NCBI GenBank assembly: GCA_002083475.1
Contig: LWDI01000062.1
Span: 1-64,000 of the forward strand
Reading direction: 5' to 3'
DNA from: Proteobacteria bacterium SG_bin5
GTDB lineage: Bacteria; Pseudomonadota; Alphaproteobacteria; Sphingomonadales; Sphingomonadaceae
DNA: 64,000 nucleotides
A program made the position numbers and the translations under genes. Below, piece after piece: positions 9,556 through 17,751 of the stretch. Each line of letters starts with the position of its first letter. Within the stretch, counting starts at the first letter, position 1. The notes under the pieces were generated by a model that was not told the DNA's origin, made no database searches, and saw nothing but the letters and a program-made list of their open reading frames with translations.

Positions 9556-10239
9556 ATGTTCCCCTGGCAGCACGCGGCGCAGGAAGCGCTGCAGGCCCGG
9601 CTATTCGCGCATGTCGAGGATCGCGCCTTTCCCTGCGTCGGGGCCAAGGCGGCGCTCGCGCGCGGCACGCTCGACGTGCTCGCCGCCGACAGCATCGAAA
9701 GCGCCTGGGACGATCTGCGCATCCATGACTCGCTGCTGCGCTTCGCCCAGGCCTATCGCGCCGAGCCCGCGCTGTTCCGCAGCTTCGCCGTGATCTACGA
9801 AGGCCCGACCGATTTGAGCGAGGAGGCGTTCGAGGCGGCGCTCTGGGCGCGGGTGCAGTCGCTGTCGGACAAGGACGTGTGGCGCGGCCAGGCCTATGAC
9901 CCGCGCGTCTCGAGCGACCCCGAAAACCCGCATTTCTCGCTGAGCTTCGGCGGCGAGGCGTTTTTCATCGTCGGCCTCCACCCGCATGCGAGCCGCCCGG
10001 CGCGACGGTTCGACCGGCCGGCGATGATCTTCAACCTCCACGACCAATTCGAGCGGCTGCGCGCCGAGGGCCGCTATGAAGGCATGCGCGAGAAGATCCT
10101 CGCGCGCGACGAGGCGCTCGCGGGCTCGCGCAACCCGATGCTCCAGCGCCATGGCGAGGCGAGCGAGGCGCGGCAATATTCGGGGCGCGCGGTGGGCAAG
10201 GATTGGGCCTGTCCGTTCAGCTATGCCGGCGATGACTGA
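9556..10239 (+). CDS. YqcI/YcgG family protein, GntA-like haem-dependent N-hydroxylase candidate
   Basis: A 227-residue protein with the YqcI/YcgG pattern: an early FPCVGAKAALARG, the central block NPHFSLSFGGEAFFIVGLHP followed by HASRPARRF, and a C-terminal WACPFSY. Members include GntA, a haem-dependent N-hydroxylase of guanitoxin biosynthesis; most others have no assigned substrate. The ATG at 9556 with GAGG upstream is preferred over the longer frame, whose extra 39 residues have no protein-like character. The last eight bases overlap the DUF1989 gene, which indicates coupled expression. Function in this organism is inferred from family only. Confidence 0.82.
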   Translation: MFPWQHAAQEALQARLFAHVEDRAFPCVGAKAALARGTLDVLAADSIESAWDDLRIHDSLLRFAQAYRAEPALFRSFAVIYEGPTDLSEEAFEAALWARVQSLSDKDVWRGQAYDPRVSSDPENPHFSLSFGGEAFFIVGLHPHASRPARRFDRPAMIFNLHDQFERLRAEGRYEGMREKILARDEALAGSRNPMLQRHGEASEARQYSGRAVGKDWACPFSYAGDD

Positions 10240-10822
10240 AATCCCGCCGCGCTCGGGCACCGCCTTTCGCTTGCTGGCGGGGCAAAGCCTGACCGTGATC
10301 GACCCGCGCGGGCAACAGGTCGCCGATCTCCTCGCCTATAATGCCGAGGACCTGGGCGAAGTGCTGAGTTCGGGCCGCACGCTCGATTATGCCGAGACGA
10401 TCCGGCTGACGACGGGGCACCGGCTTTATTCGAACCGCAGCCGCGTGATGCTCGAGATCGTCGACGACATGGTCGGCGTGCACGACTTCTTGCTCACCCC
10501 GTGCAGCCACGAGACGTTCGACCATTTCTATCCCGATCTGCCGCGCCACCGCGGCTGTTTCGGCAATTTGGCGGAAGCCTTGGCGCCCTATGGCGTGACG
10601 CCGGACATGATCCCGGTCGCGTTCAACTGTTTCATGAACGTCCCCGTCGCGGCCGATGGCCGGCTGCAAGTGCTGCCGCCGCTCAGCAAGGCGGGCGACC
10701 ATATCCGCTTCGTGGCGCATATGGACCTCGTCATCGGCCTCACCGCCTGCTCGGCGCCGGCGAGCAATGGCGGGAGCTTCAAGCCGATCGACTATCGGGT
10801 GGCGCCGGGCGCGCCCGACTGA
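10232..10822 (+). CDS. DUF1989 / urea carboxylase-associated family protein
   Basis: A 196-residue protein with the DUF1989 pattern: GQSLTVIDPRGQQVADLLAY, then SSGRTLDYAETIRLTTGHRL, YSNRSRVMLEI, a CSHETFDHFYPD block and FNCFMNVPV. The family accompanies urea or guanidine carboxylases and various amine-metabolising genes; its exact reaction is unsettled. Its start overlaps the preceding YqcI/YcgG gene as ATGACTGA, a strong sign of a two-gene operon. Conserved Cys and His residues in the central block suggest a metal site, which is inference. Confidence 0.85.
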   Translation: MTEIPPRSGTAFRLLAGQSLTVIDPRGQQVADLLAYNAEDLGEVLSSGRTLDYAETIRLTTGHRLYSNRSRVMLEIVDDMVGVHDFLLTPCSHETFDHFYPDLPRHRGCFGNLAEALAPYGVTPDMIPVAFNCFMNVPVAADGRLQVLPPLSKAGDHIRFVAHMDLVIGLTACSAPASNGGSFKPIDYRVAPGAPD

Positions 10823-10840
10823 AGCTTCCGCATCTATGGC

Positions 10841-10919
10841 GTCGCCCCAGCGGAAGTTGGGGCCTTTGGCCAATGGGGCGCGACCGAACGGGGAGGCCCC
10901 TGCCTCCGCAGGGGCGACG
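10841..10919. repeat. Family D-like intergenic palindrome
   Basis: Arms gtcgccccagcggaagttgg and ctccgcaggggcgac face each other around a variable centre. It lies between the convergent DUF1989 gene and suhB-like gene, where it could terminate both. Confidence 0.65.
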
Positions 10920-11002
10920 CGGGAGAGACATGGCGCCGAGGCCGCCCTGCATGACCGTTAGAAGAGGGCTCGCTGTCCTCCCCGCGCCCTCCGCGCGCCA
11001 AC

Positions 11003-11815
11003 TTACCGCAGCGCCCCGGCGACCAGCTTGTGCAGCTTGTTGTGCAACCCGTCATTCGCCGCGAGCACTTCGCGCCGGTCGATCATCTTGTCGCCGCCGC
11101 GATAGTCGCTCACATAGCCGCCGGCTTCCTTCACCAGCAACAGCCCGGCGGCGACGTCCCAATGGCTGAGGCCCGATTCCCAAAAACCGTCGAACCGCCC
11201 TGCGGCGACCCACGCCAGATCGAGCGCCGCCGAGCCGAAGCGGCGGATGCCCGCGACCGAGGGCGCGACCGCGCCGAAAATCCGGCTCCACTGCGCGAAA
11301 TCGCCATGGCCGAGGAAAGGGATGCCCGTCGCGATCAGCGCGTCAGCGAGGTCGCCACGCGCGGAAACGCGCAACCGCTGGTCCTGCAGCCACGCGCCGC
11401 GCCCCTTTTCCGCCCAGAAGCTCTCGTCGGTGAGCGGCTGATAGACGAGCGCCGCGAGCGGCTCCCATTTGCCGCCGGGCTTGGGCTCTTCGGCGGCGAT
11501 CGAGATCGCGAAATGGGGGATGCCGTGCAGGAAGTTGCTGGTCCCGTCGAGCGGATCGATCACGAAGCGCGGCTTGCTCGGATCGCCCTCGATCGTGCCG
11601 CGCTCCTCCATCACGAACGCCCAATCAGGGCGCGCGGCGCTCAATTCCTCGAACAAGGTCTGCTCGGCGCGCTTGTCCGCCATCGAGACGAAATCGGCCG
11701 GCCCCTTGCGGCTGACCTGGAGGTGCTGGACCTCGCCGAAATCGCGCCGCAGCCGCGGCGCCGCCTTGCGCGCGGCGCGTTCCATGACGGTGATCAGGCC
11801 GGAATGGGCAACCAT
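11003..11815 (-). CDS. suhB: Inositol monophosphatase family protein (SuhB-like)
   Basis: A 270-residue Mg-dependent phosphatase of the inositol monophosphatase superfamily. Motif 1 is DPLDGTSNFLHGIPHF and motif 2 is WDVAAGLLLVKEAGG, supplying the metal-binding Asp residues; the Glu of VMEERG completes the site. Substrates of bacterial members include inositol-1-phosphate, and some also act on fructose bisphosphate or NADP. SuhB can also associate with the transcription machinery. It lies downstream of efp on the same strand, separated by a palindromic repeat. Confidence 0.93.
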   Translation of the reverse strand: MVAHSGLITVMERAARKAAPRLRRDFGEVQHLQVSRKGPADFVSMADKRAEQTLFEELSAARPDWAFVMEERGTIEGDPSKPRFVIDPLDGTSNFLHGIPHFAISIAAEEPKPGGKWEPLAALVYQPLTDESFWAEKGRGAWLQDQRLRVSARGDLADALIATGIPFLGHGDFAQWSRIFGAVAPSVAGIRRFGSAALDLAWVAAGRFDGFWESGLSHWDVAAGLLLVKEAGGYVSDYRGGDKMIDRREVLAANDGLHNKLHKLVAGALR

Positions 11816-11827
11816 GGGACACCTTTA

Positions 11828-11931
11828 GCCCTCTCCCCTTTAGGGGAGAGGGTTGGGAGAGGGGAAATCAACGGAGAGGGAGTATCGACGGCCCCTCTCC
11901 CCGACCCTCTCCCCTGAAGGGGAGAGGGAGA
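11828..11931. repeat. Family C intergenic repeat
   Basis: Opposed arms ctctcccctttaggggagag and ctctcccctgaaggggagag with a ggttgggagaggggaaatc spacer. It lies between efp and suhB on the minus strand. Confidence 0.75.
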
Positions 11932-11936
11932 ATGGC

Positions 11937-12500
11937 TCAGTCGGCGCGGCGGATATAAGTCTGCTCGTACACGTCGACGACGATCCGCGTGCCGCTTTCG
12001 ATATGCGGCGGCACCATGATCCGCACGCCATTGTCGAGCAGCGCGGGCTTGTAGCTCGACGAGGCGGTCTGGCCCTTCACCACCGCATCGGCTTCGACGA
12101 TCGTCGCTTCGACTTGGTCGGGAAGCTGGACCGAAATCGCCTCTTCCTCGTAAAGCTCCATCACCACGTCCATCCCGTCTTGCAGGAAGGCGGCGGCGTC
12201 GCCCAGCAGATCGCGCGGTAGCGTCGTCTGCTCATAGGTTTCCTTGTCCATGAAGACGAGCATATCGCCCTCGGGGTAGAGGAACTGGAAATCCTTGGTA
12301 TCGAGCCGCACCCGCTCCACGGTTTCGGCCGAGCGGAAGCGGACGTTGTTCTTGCGGCCGTCGCGCAGGTTCTTCATTTCGACCTGCATATAGGCGCCGC
12401 CCTTGCCCGGCTGGGTATGCTGGATCTTCACCGCGCGCCAGATGCCGCCTTCATATTCGATGATGTTGCCGGGGCGAATGTCGACGCCGCTGATCTTCAT
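11937..12500 (-). CDS. efp: Translation elongation factor P
   Basis: A 187-residue EF-P, which relieves ribosome stalling at polyproline stretches. The KOW-like first domain contains [19 protein letters not shown], where the loop Lys in PGKGG is the site that many bacteria modify. Two OB-type domains follow, ending [20 protein letters not shown] and [18 protein letters not shown]. The ATG at 12500 opens the standard [16 protein letters not shown]. The proline-rich lipoprotein in this window would be an obvious client. Confidence 0.97.
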   Translation of the reverse strand: MKISGVDIRPGNIIEYEGGIWRAVKIQHTQPGKGGAYMQVEMKNLRDGRKNNVRFRSAETVERVRLDTKDFQFLYPEGDMLVFMDKETYEQTTLPRDLLGDAAAFLQDGMDVVMELYEEEAISVQLPDQVEATIVEADAVVKGQTASSSYKPALLDNGVRIMVPPHIESGTRIVVDVYEQTYIRRAD

Positions 12501-12571
12501 GGGAATCCCGTTTGGCTGTGAAAGAGCAAGGCGCGCGCATAGCGCCCCCGCCGCCGCCAAGCAAGGCACGC

Positions 12572-12985
12572 TCAGTAACGCGCGCGCAGCTTGCGCACGC
12601 TCGCGGTCACCGCGCGCTCGCGGGCGTCCTCATGGGCGCATTCCTCCTCGAGCGCGGCGCGGATCGCCTCGATCTCGCGATCGGTCTTATGTTCGATGCC
12701 GATGAACTGCACCCGCGCCTCGCGCACCGCGCGCAGCAATTCGTCGAGCTTGGCCTGCATCGCCGCCGAGTCGCGATTCTGCGAATTCTGGATCAGAAAC
12801 ACCATCAAAAAGGTGATGATCGTGGTCGCGGTGTTCACCACCAGCTGCCAGGTATCTGAATAATGGAAGATCGGGCCGGTGAGCCCCCAGAGCGCGATCA
12901 CCGTGAGCGCGAGGACGAAAGCGATGGGCTGGCCGGCAAGCGCCGCGACGCGACCGGCGATGAGCGTGAACAGGTGATCGAGCAT
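12572..12985 (-). CDS. Low-affinity iron permease family small membrane protein
   Basis: A 137-residue protein with two hydrophobic helices ([21 protein letters not shown] and an [16 protein letters not shown] segment) followed by [20 protein letters not shown]. This order is characteristic of the bacterial low-affinity iron permease (PF04120) family. The remaining C-terminal half is charged and helical. Transport of iron has been assigned by similarity to a fungal protein and is not proven for bacterial members. The ATG at 12985 was chosen because residues further upstream overlap the toxin gene. Confidence 0.85.
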   Translation of the reverse strand: MLDHLFTLIAGRVAALAGQPIAFVLALTVIALWGLTGPIFHYSDTWQLVVNTATTIITFLMVFLIQNSQNRDSAAMQAKLDELLRAVREARVQFIGIEHKTDREIEAIRAALEEECAHEDARERAVTASVRKLRARY

Positions 12986-13004
12986 GGGGCGTTCCTGGCT
13001 TGGT

Positions 13005-13277
13005 TCAGGGATAGCGCTGGCGTGCATGCAGGACCGCGAGGATGCGAATGAAATCCTCTCCAACTTCATAAACGACAATATAATTGGGATGCACCACCGC
13101 CTCGCGCGTGCCGGGCACGCGGCCGGGGCGGTAGAAATAAGGGAAGCGGAGCATCCGCTCGATCGCATCGGCGATCAGTTGCGCGATCTTTTCTGCCCCG
13201 GCTGGGTTGCGATCGCTGATATGGTCGATGATCCGACGATAGTCAGCGCGCGCCTTAGCCCGCCAGATCAGTCGCAT
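13005..13277 (-). CDS. ParE/RelE-type toxin
   Basis: A 90-residue basic protein with the RelE/ParE fold pattern: MRLIWRAKARADYRRIIDHI, then ERMLRFPYFYRPGRVPGTRE and YIVVYEVGEDFIRILAVLH, ending in ARQRYP. Members either cut mRNA on the ribosome or poison gyrase; the ParE wording (YRPGRVPGTRE) favours the gyrase-type group. It overlaps the upstream antitoxin gene by 23 bases, a usual arrangement of type II pairs. Confidence 0.9.
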   Translation of the reverse strand: MRLIWRAKARADYRRIIDHISDRNPAGAEKIAQLIADAIERMLRFPYFYRPGRVPGTREAVVHPNYIVVYEVGEDFIRILAVLHARQRYP

Positions 13278-13449
13278 CGCGCCGCTTCGAGTCGATCAAC
13301 GCTTTGATTTCGGCGACCACTTGGTCGTGCGGGATGTCGGGCCCGTTCGACTCGAGCGCCGCCTGCACTTTCGCGCGGAACCAGGCGTCATAAGCCTCGG
13401 CCTCTTCGGTGGTCTCGAATTCGGACTCGATGGGGGAGAGCTTGGCCAT
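13255..13449 (-). CDS. Stability-determinant-type antitoxin
   Basis: A 64-residue acidic protein, MAKLSPIESEFETTEEAEAY followed by DAWFRAKVQAAL and a short C-terminal tail with DIPHDQVVAEIKAL. This wording is that of the small stability-determinant antitoxins that pair with ParE/RelE toxins. It is the first gene of the pair and would neutralise the toxin and repress its own promoter. Confidence 0.88.
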   Translation of the reverse strand: MAKLSPIESEFETTEEAEAYDAWFRAKVQAALESNGPDIPHDQVVAEIKALIDSKRRDATDLAG

Positions 13450-13480
13450 GGCACCGATATAGCACGCCCGGCCCTCGCGT

Positions 13481-14164
13481 TCAGCCCCCCAGCACCGCCG
13501 CGAAGGCCTGGACCGCCGCCGCCTCGTCCCCGCCCCACACCGCGCCCGACACCGCGAGGAAATCGGCCCCCGCCGCCACTAGCGGCGCGGCGTTCTCCGG
13601 CGTGATCCCGCCGATCGCGACACAAGGCAGTTCGAACAAGGTCGACCACCAGCTTAGCAGCACCGGCTCGGCATGATGCTCGACCGTCTTGGTCGCGGTC
13701 GGGTAAAAAGCGCCGAACGCCACATAATCCGCGCCCGCCTCGCCCGCTTCCATCGCCAGATGGCGGCTCGCGTGGCAGGTGACCCCGATCTGCGCCGAAG
13801 GCCCCAGCAGCGCGCGTGCCTCGCGCGGGTCGCCATCGCCCTGGCCGAGATGCACGCCGTCCGCCCCCAGCCGTTTAGCGAGGCTCATATCGTCGTTGAC
13901 GATGAAGGCGACGTCATGCTCGGCGCAGATCGCCTGCAACGGCTCGGCGAGCCGCGCGGCGGCGTGCTGATCGAGCCCCTTCACCCGGAATTGAAACGCC
14001 GCGACCGGCCCGGCGCCGAGCGCGCGCCTCAGCCGATCGGGAAAGGCGCCGCCCACGTCGAGCGGCGAGATGAGGTAAAGCTGGCACGGCGGCCGGCGAT
14101 CGTCGCGCACGAAAGCGGCGGCGAAATCGGGGTCGAGCGGGCCGAGCGGGTCTTCGTCGATCAT
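13481..14164 (-). CDS. thiE: Thiamine-phosphate synthase
   Basis: A 227-residue TIM-barrel enzyme joining the pyrimidine and thiazole phosphates to thiamine phosphate. Landmarks are FQFRVKG, VNDDMSLAKRLGADGVHLGQ, a GVTCHASRHLA turn, DYVAFGAFYPTATK and the C-terminal VAIGGITPENAAPLV. The ATG at 14164 overlaps the stop of the O-methyltransferase gene by four bases (ATGA), which supports this start over the GTG 11 codons upstream. No TPP riboswitch was seen before it, as expected for an internal operon gene. Confidence 0.93.
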   Translation of the reverse strand: MIDEDPLGPLDPDFAAAFVRDDRRPPCQLYLISPLDVGGAFPDRLRRALGAGPVAAFQFRVKGLDQHAAARLAEPLQAICAEHDVAFIVNDDMSLAKRLGADGVHLGQGDGDPREARALLGPSAQIGVTCHASRHLAMEAGEAGADYVAFGAFYPTATKTVEHHAEPVLLSWWSTLFELPCVAIGGITPENAAPLVAAGADFLAVSGAVWGGDEAAAVQAFAAVLGG

Positions 14165-14814
14165 GCGTCCACCACAGCGATCAAAAAGCCATCCCAATTC
14201 TTGGCGCCCACCGTCTGCACCGCGGTCGCGCTCAGCCGGGGTTCGCTGCCGACATAGTCGAACAGCGCGCGCGTGCCGATGATGCGGGGGTCGTCGCTCA
14301 TCGCATCGAGTACGCCGCCCTCGCGTACCACATTGTCGACGATGATGAGGCCGCCGGGCCGCGTCAGCCCGTCGAGCGCGGCGCGGACATAGGCGGCGCC
14401 ATTTTCCTTGTCGGCATCGATGAACACCAGATCGAACGGCGCGCGCTCGAGCGACGCGAGGCTTGCGAGCGCGGGGCCGACGATGATCGTCACGCGCTCG
14501 GCCAGCCCGGCGCGCGCGAGATTGGCGCGGGCCACCTCGGCATGATGCGGATCGAGTTCGAGCGTTACCAAATTACCGTCCTCGGGCAGCGCGCGCGCGA
14601 GCCAGATCGTCGAATAGCCGCCGAGCGTCCCGATCTCCAAAATGCGTCCGGCGCTCGCCGCGCGCGCGAGTAGATGGAGCAGCTTGCCCTGCGCCGGGCT
14701 CACGTCGATCGGCGGCAGCCCGGCGGCGGCGTTGACGGCGAGCACCTCGGCGAGCACCGGATCGTCGCCGAGCAGCTTCGCGTCGATATATTCGTCGACC
14801 GCGCTCCAGTCCAT
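14161..14814 (-). CDS. O-methyltransferase (class I SAM-dependent, COMT-like)
   Basis: A 217-residue methyltransferase. The SAM-binding motif I is GRILEIGTLGGYSTIWLARA and the metal- and substrate-side block is FDLVFIDADKENGAAYV, then PGGLIIVDNVVREG. This set is typical of cation-dependent catechol/caffeoyl-CoA O-methyltransferases. The ATG at 14814 (MDWSAVDEYIDAKLLG) is preferred to an upstream in-frame start because the latter overlaps the SDR gene. It lies between the SDR gene and thiE with a 4-base overlap to thiE. The natural acceptor is unknown. Confidence 0.92.
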   Translation of the reverse strand: MDWSAVDEYIDAKLLGDDPVLAEVLAVNAAAGLPPIDVSPAQGKLLHLLARAASAGRILEIGTLGGYSTIWLARALPEDGNLVTLELDPHHAEVARANLARAGLAERVTIIVGPALASLASLERAPFDLVFIDADKENGAAYVRAALDGLTRPGGLIIVDNVVREGGVLDAMSDDPRIIGTRALFDYVGSEPRLSATAVQTVGAKNWDGFLIAVVDA

Positions 14815-14827
14815 CGCCTGCCCTTTC

Positions 14828-15574
14828 TCAAAAATGCGCCGAATAGCCGCCGTCAACGGTGATGATCTCGCCCGTCACATAGCTCGCCGCGTCGCTCGCC
14901 AGGAAGACCGCGGCGCCGGCGATTTCGTGGGGGCGGCCCCAGCGGCCGAGCGACGTGCGCCGTTCGAGCCAGGCGGCGACGTCAGGGTCGGCGACCATCG
15001 CCGCATTGGCCTCGGTCGCGAAAAAGCCGGGGGCGATGCCGTTCACCGTCACCCCGTGCGCCCCCAGTTCGGCGGCGAGCGCGCGGGTGAGCGCGGCGAG
15101 CCCGCCCTTGGCCATGGTATAAACCGCGTCGCCCTTGTTCGCGATTGCGCCCGCGATCGAGGTGATGTTGATGATCCGCCCGCGCCCCTTGGCGATCATC
15201 GGCCGCGCCGCCGCGCGGGCGAGCGCGAAGGGGGCGATGAGGTTGGTCTCGACCAGCGCGCGCACTTCGCCCAGCGCGAAATCCTCGAGCGGGCGCCGAT
15301 CGCGCTGGCCGACGTTATTGACCAGAATATCAAGGTCATACCGCGCAGCAATCGCCGCGACATGATCCTCCGCGCCGCGGGCGGCGATGTCGAAAGCGGC
15401 AATCTCCGCCCGCGCGCCGATCGCCTGGGCCGCGCGCGCGAGCGCGACTTGGTCGCGCCCGCCGAGCAGCACGCGCGCGCCCGCCTCGGCCAGCGCGCGC
15501 GCGATCTCGAAACCCAACCCCCGCCCCGCGCCGGTCACCAGCGCGGTGCGGCCGCCCAGATCGAACAGGCTCAG
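14828..15574 (-). CDS. SDR family oxidoreductase (CTG start)
   Basis: A 248-residue short-chain dehydrogenase: cofactor motif TALVTGAGRGLG, NNVG, catalytic Ser in INITSIAGA, YTMAK (Tyr-xxx-Lys) and the C-terminal ASYVTGEIITVDGGYSAHF. No ATG, GTG or TTG lies where the N-terminus (SLFDLGGRTALVTGAG) must begin. The only suitable codon is a CTG at 15574-15572, overlapping the fba stop as CTGA. GAGGA sits six bases upstream. The family resembles gluconate 5-dehydrogenase/KduD-type enzymes; the substrate is not determined. Starting with CTG is inferred. Confidence 0.88.
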   Translation of the reverse strand: MSLFDLGGRTALVTGAGRGLGFEIARALAEAGARVLLGGRDQVALARAAQAIGARAEIAAFDIAARGAEDHVAAIAARYDLDILVNNVGQRDRRPLEDFALGEVRALVETNLIAPFALARAAARPMIAKGRGRIINITSIAGAIANKGDAVYTMAKGGLAALTRALAAELGAHGVTVNGIAPGFFATEANAAMVADPDVAAWLERRTSLGRWGRPHEIAGAAVFLASDAASYVTGEIITVDGGYSAHF

Positions 15575-16482
15575 GCTTCCTCGCCCTTGTAGATGGCGAC
15601 GAGCTTGTCGAGCATCGCCAGCGCCTCGTCGCGCGGGCGCTGGAAGGTGTTGCGGCCGATGATCGAGCCATTGCCGCCGCCATCGCGGATGTCGCGCGCG
15701 TCTTGATAGACCGCGTCGGCGCCCTTGGCCGCCCCGCCCGAGAACACCACGATCCGCCGGCCGTTGAAGCAGCTTTTCACCACATGGCGCACACGCTCGG
15801 CCTGCGACGACCAATCCTGGCCCTCATAGGCTTTTTGCGCGTCCTTCTGCTCGATATGGTTGCTCGGCAGCTTCACCTTGATGATGTGCGCGCCGATCAG
15901 CGCCGCCATGTGCGCGGCATAAGCGCCGACGTCGAGCGCGAGCTCGCCCTCCTTCGACAGCTTGCCGCCGCGTGGATAGGACCAGATCACCGTCGCGATG
16001 CCGACCGAGGCGGCCTCGGCGCGCAGTTCCTTGATCTCCTCGATCATGTCGAACACGTCGTCGGCGCCGGGATAGATAGTGAAGCCGATCGCCGAGCAGC
16101 CGAGCCGCAGCGCATCGTCCACCCCGCCGGTCAGCGCTTGGTTGATCGAGGTCGACCAGCTGTTCGACGAGTTGAGCTTCAGGATGGTCGGGATCTGCCC
16201 GGCAAAACTGTCGGCGCCGGCCTCCAACATGCCGAGCGGCGCGGCATAGGCCGAAAGCCCCGCGTCGATCGCGAGCTGGAAGTGATAATGCGGGTCATAG
16301 GCGTCGGCGTTCACCGCGAAGCTGCGCGCCGGGCCATGTTCGAAGCCCTGGTCGACCGGCAGGATGATCATCTTGCCGGTGCCCCCCAGCCGGCCCTGCA
16401 TCAAGATGCGGGCGAGATTGGCCTTCACCCCCGGATTGTCGGATTCATAATGGCTGAGAATGGCCTTTACCGTCGGCGTCAT
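15571..16482 (-). CDS. fba: Class I fructose-bisphosphate aldolase
   Basis: A 303-residue DhnA-type class I aldolase cleaving fructose 1,6-bisphosphate to two triose phosphates. Seen are ILPVDQGFEHGPARSFAVNA, a central GFTIYPG, HIIKVKLPSNHIEQ with the Schiff-base Lys region, IVVFSGGAAKG and NGSIIGRNTFQRP. The ATG at 16482 follows AGGGGAG. It heads a minus-strand operon fba-SDR-OMT-thiE and lies near pgk, gap and tkt, forming a spread glycolytic cluster. Confidence 0.95.
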   Translation of the reverse strand: MTPTVKAILSHYESDNPGVKANLARILMQGRLGGTGKMIILPVDQGFEHGPARSFAVNADAYDPHYHFQLAIDAGLSAYAAPLGMLEAGADSFAGQIPTILKLNSSNSWSTSINQALTGGVDDALRLGCSAIGFTIYPGADDVFDMIEEIKELRAEAASVGIATVIWSYPRGGKLSKEGELALDVGAYAAHMAALIGAHIIKVKLPSNHIEQKDAQKAYEGQDWSSQAERVRHVVKSCFNGRRIVVFSGGAAKGADAVYQDARDIRDGGGNGSIIGRNTFQRPRDEALAMLDKLVAIYKGEEA

Positions 16483-16629
16483 GCTGCTCCCCTGACTGTG
16501 CATACGAATGCTGCCGGGCGCTTAGCCGCGCGCGGGCAAGGGGGCAACCGGCTAGCGCGCGGCGCGCGGCGCTTGACCGGGATGCGGAACCAAGAAACAT
16601 TGGTCTACCGTCACCTAAGGGGGAGTCGC

Positions 16630-17124
16630 ATGATCCGCTCGACCGTCCTGCGCCTCGCGCTCATGCCCATAGCGCTCGCCCTGATCGGCACGGCACCCAA
16701 GCCGAAGCTCGGCGAGCCCGCTCCCGATGTCGAATTCACCCTAGTGAGCGGCGAAAAGGTGAAGCTCAGCGATTTGCGCGGGCAAGTCGTCGTCATCAAT
16801 TTTTGGGCGACTTGGTGCGTGCCGTGCCGCCGCGAATTGCCGACGCTCGACTCCTTCTATCGGGTCACCCAAAAGCACGGCCTGCGCGTGTTCGCGGTAA
16901 CGACCGAGGATTCGGTGCCGCTCTATCAGATGAAGAAACTATTCGCCGCGATGGCGATTTCACCGGTGAAGCGGATGAAAGGCCCTTACGACACTTTGGA
17001 GGGCGTGCCGACCAATTACATCATCGATCGCGCTGGCCGCGTGCGCTATGCCAAGGCTGCGGCGTTCGAGCTCGACGATCTCAACCGCGAACTGATCCCG
17101 CTGCTCAACGAAAAGGTCGATTGA
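16630..17124 (+). CDS. TlpA-like thioredoxin-family protein, exported
   Basis: A 164-residue protein with an N-terminal hydrophobic signal (MIRSTVLRLALMPIALALIG). The redoxin domain begins LGEPAPDVEFTLVSGEKVKL. The active site WCVPC has Cys63 and Cys66 within VVINFWATWCVPCRRELP. The later EGVPTNYIIDRAGRV carries the cis-Pro region. It is probably a periplasmic thiol-disulfide reductant or cytochrome-maturation-type protein. A possible promoter (ttgacc at 16573-16578) is weak. It is the only plus-strand gene inside the glycolytic cluster. Confidence 0.9.
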   Translation: MIRSTVLRLALMPIALALIGTAPKPKLGEPAPDVEFTLVSGEKVKLSDLRGQVVVINFWATWCVPCRRELPTLDSFYRVTQKHGLRVFAVTTEDSVPLYQMKKLFAAMAISPVKRMKGPYDTLEGVPTNYIIDRAGRVRYAKAAAFELDDLNRELIPLLNEKVD

Positions 17125-17130
17125 CGGCGA

Positions 17131-17751
17131 TCACAGCGGCTGCACGCTGCGGTTCGCGCTCAAATTCACCGCGATCGAGATTCGCAGCCCCGCGCCGTCA
17201 TGCGCGCGCACCGAATGGGTGAGCCAGGCGGGGAACAGGATCAGCATGCCCGGCTCGGGCCGCGTGTCGACCAATTGCTCGCCGCCCGCGTCGCGAAAGC
17301 GCAGCATCGGCGCGTGCGCGTCGAGCGCGGGCAGGCGCGGATCGTGCAGCACCAGCTCGCCCCCCGCCCCCGGATCGACCCGCACATAATAAACGGCGGA
17401 CCAATAGCAGCCGCCGTGATGATGCGGCGCATTGGCCGCGCCCGTCGGATTGACGTTCGCCCAGGCCTCGAGCGACCAGCCGCGCCGGTGGCCGGGCCGC
17501 GCCTGCAAATCCTCGGTCGCGGCGTCGGCGAGCTCGACGATGCGGCGGATCACCGGCGTCACCGGATCGCGCGCCCAGTGGAGCAGCTCCAGGTCCGAAT
17601 GCCAGCCGCCTTGGTTCGAGCGGGTGATGCCCGGATCGGCCGCGCGGCGCGCGAGGATCAGCGGTTCGAGCGCGGCGTTGATCGCGGGCGCTTCCGCCAG
17701 CCGGTCGATGATGACCGGGGTCGCGAACAGCAGCTCGCGCCGCGCCGTCAC
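17131..17751 (-). CDS. Putative 2OG-Fe(II) oxygenase (TIGR02466-like)
   Basis: A 206-residue protein with double-stranded beta-helix dioxygenase features. The segment [17 protein letters not shown] supplies the first His, and [20 protein letters not shown] supplies the distal His and the oxoglutarate-binding Arg; [11 protein letters not shown] lies between. The GTG at 17751 overlaps the stop of pgk as GTGA. The upstream part of the open frame is the antisense of pgk. The substrate is unknown. The position at the end of the pgk transcript gives no functional hint. Confidence 0.82.
   Translation of the reverse strand: MTARRELLFATPVIIDRLAEAPAINAALEPLILARRAADPGITRSNQGGWHSDLELLHWARDPVTPVIRRIVELADAATEDLQARPGHRRGWSLEAWANVNPTGAANAPHHHGGCYWSAVYYVRVDPGAGGELVLHDPRLPALDAHAPMLRFRDAGGEQLVDTRPEPGMLILFPAWLTHSVRAHDGAGLRISIAVNLSANRSVQPL

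Noticed and set aside
13481..14164. A TPP riboswitch before thiE
   Set aside because: thiE overlaps the upstream methyltransferase gene, and no thi-box sequence was found near the operon start.
16573..16601. A ttgacc-N17-aacatt promoter for the thioredoxin gene
   Set aside because: The -10 part is poor and the GC context gives many similar matches; it is kept only as a remark.
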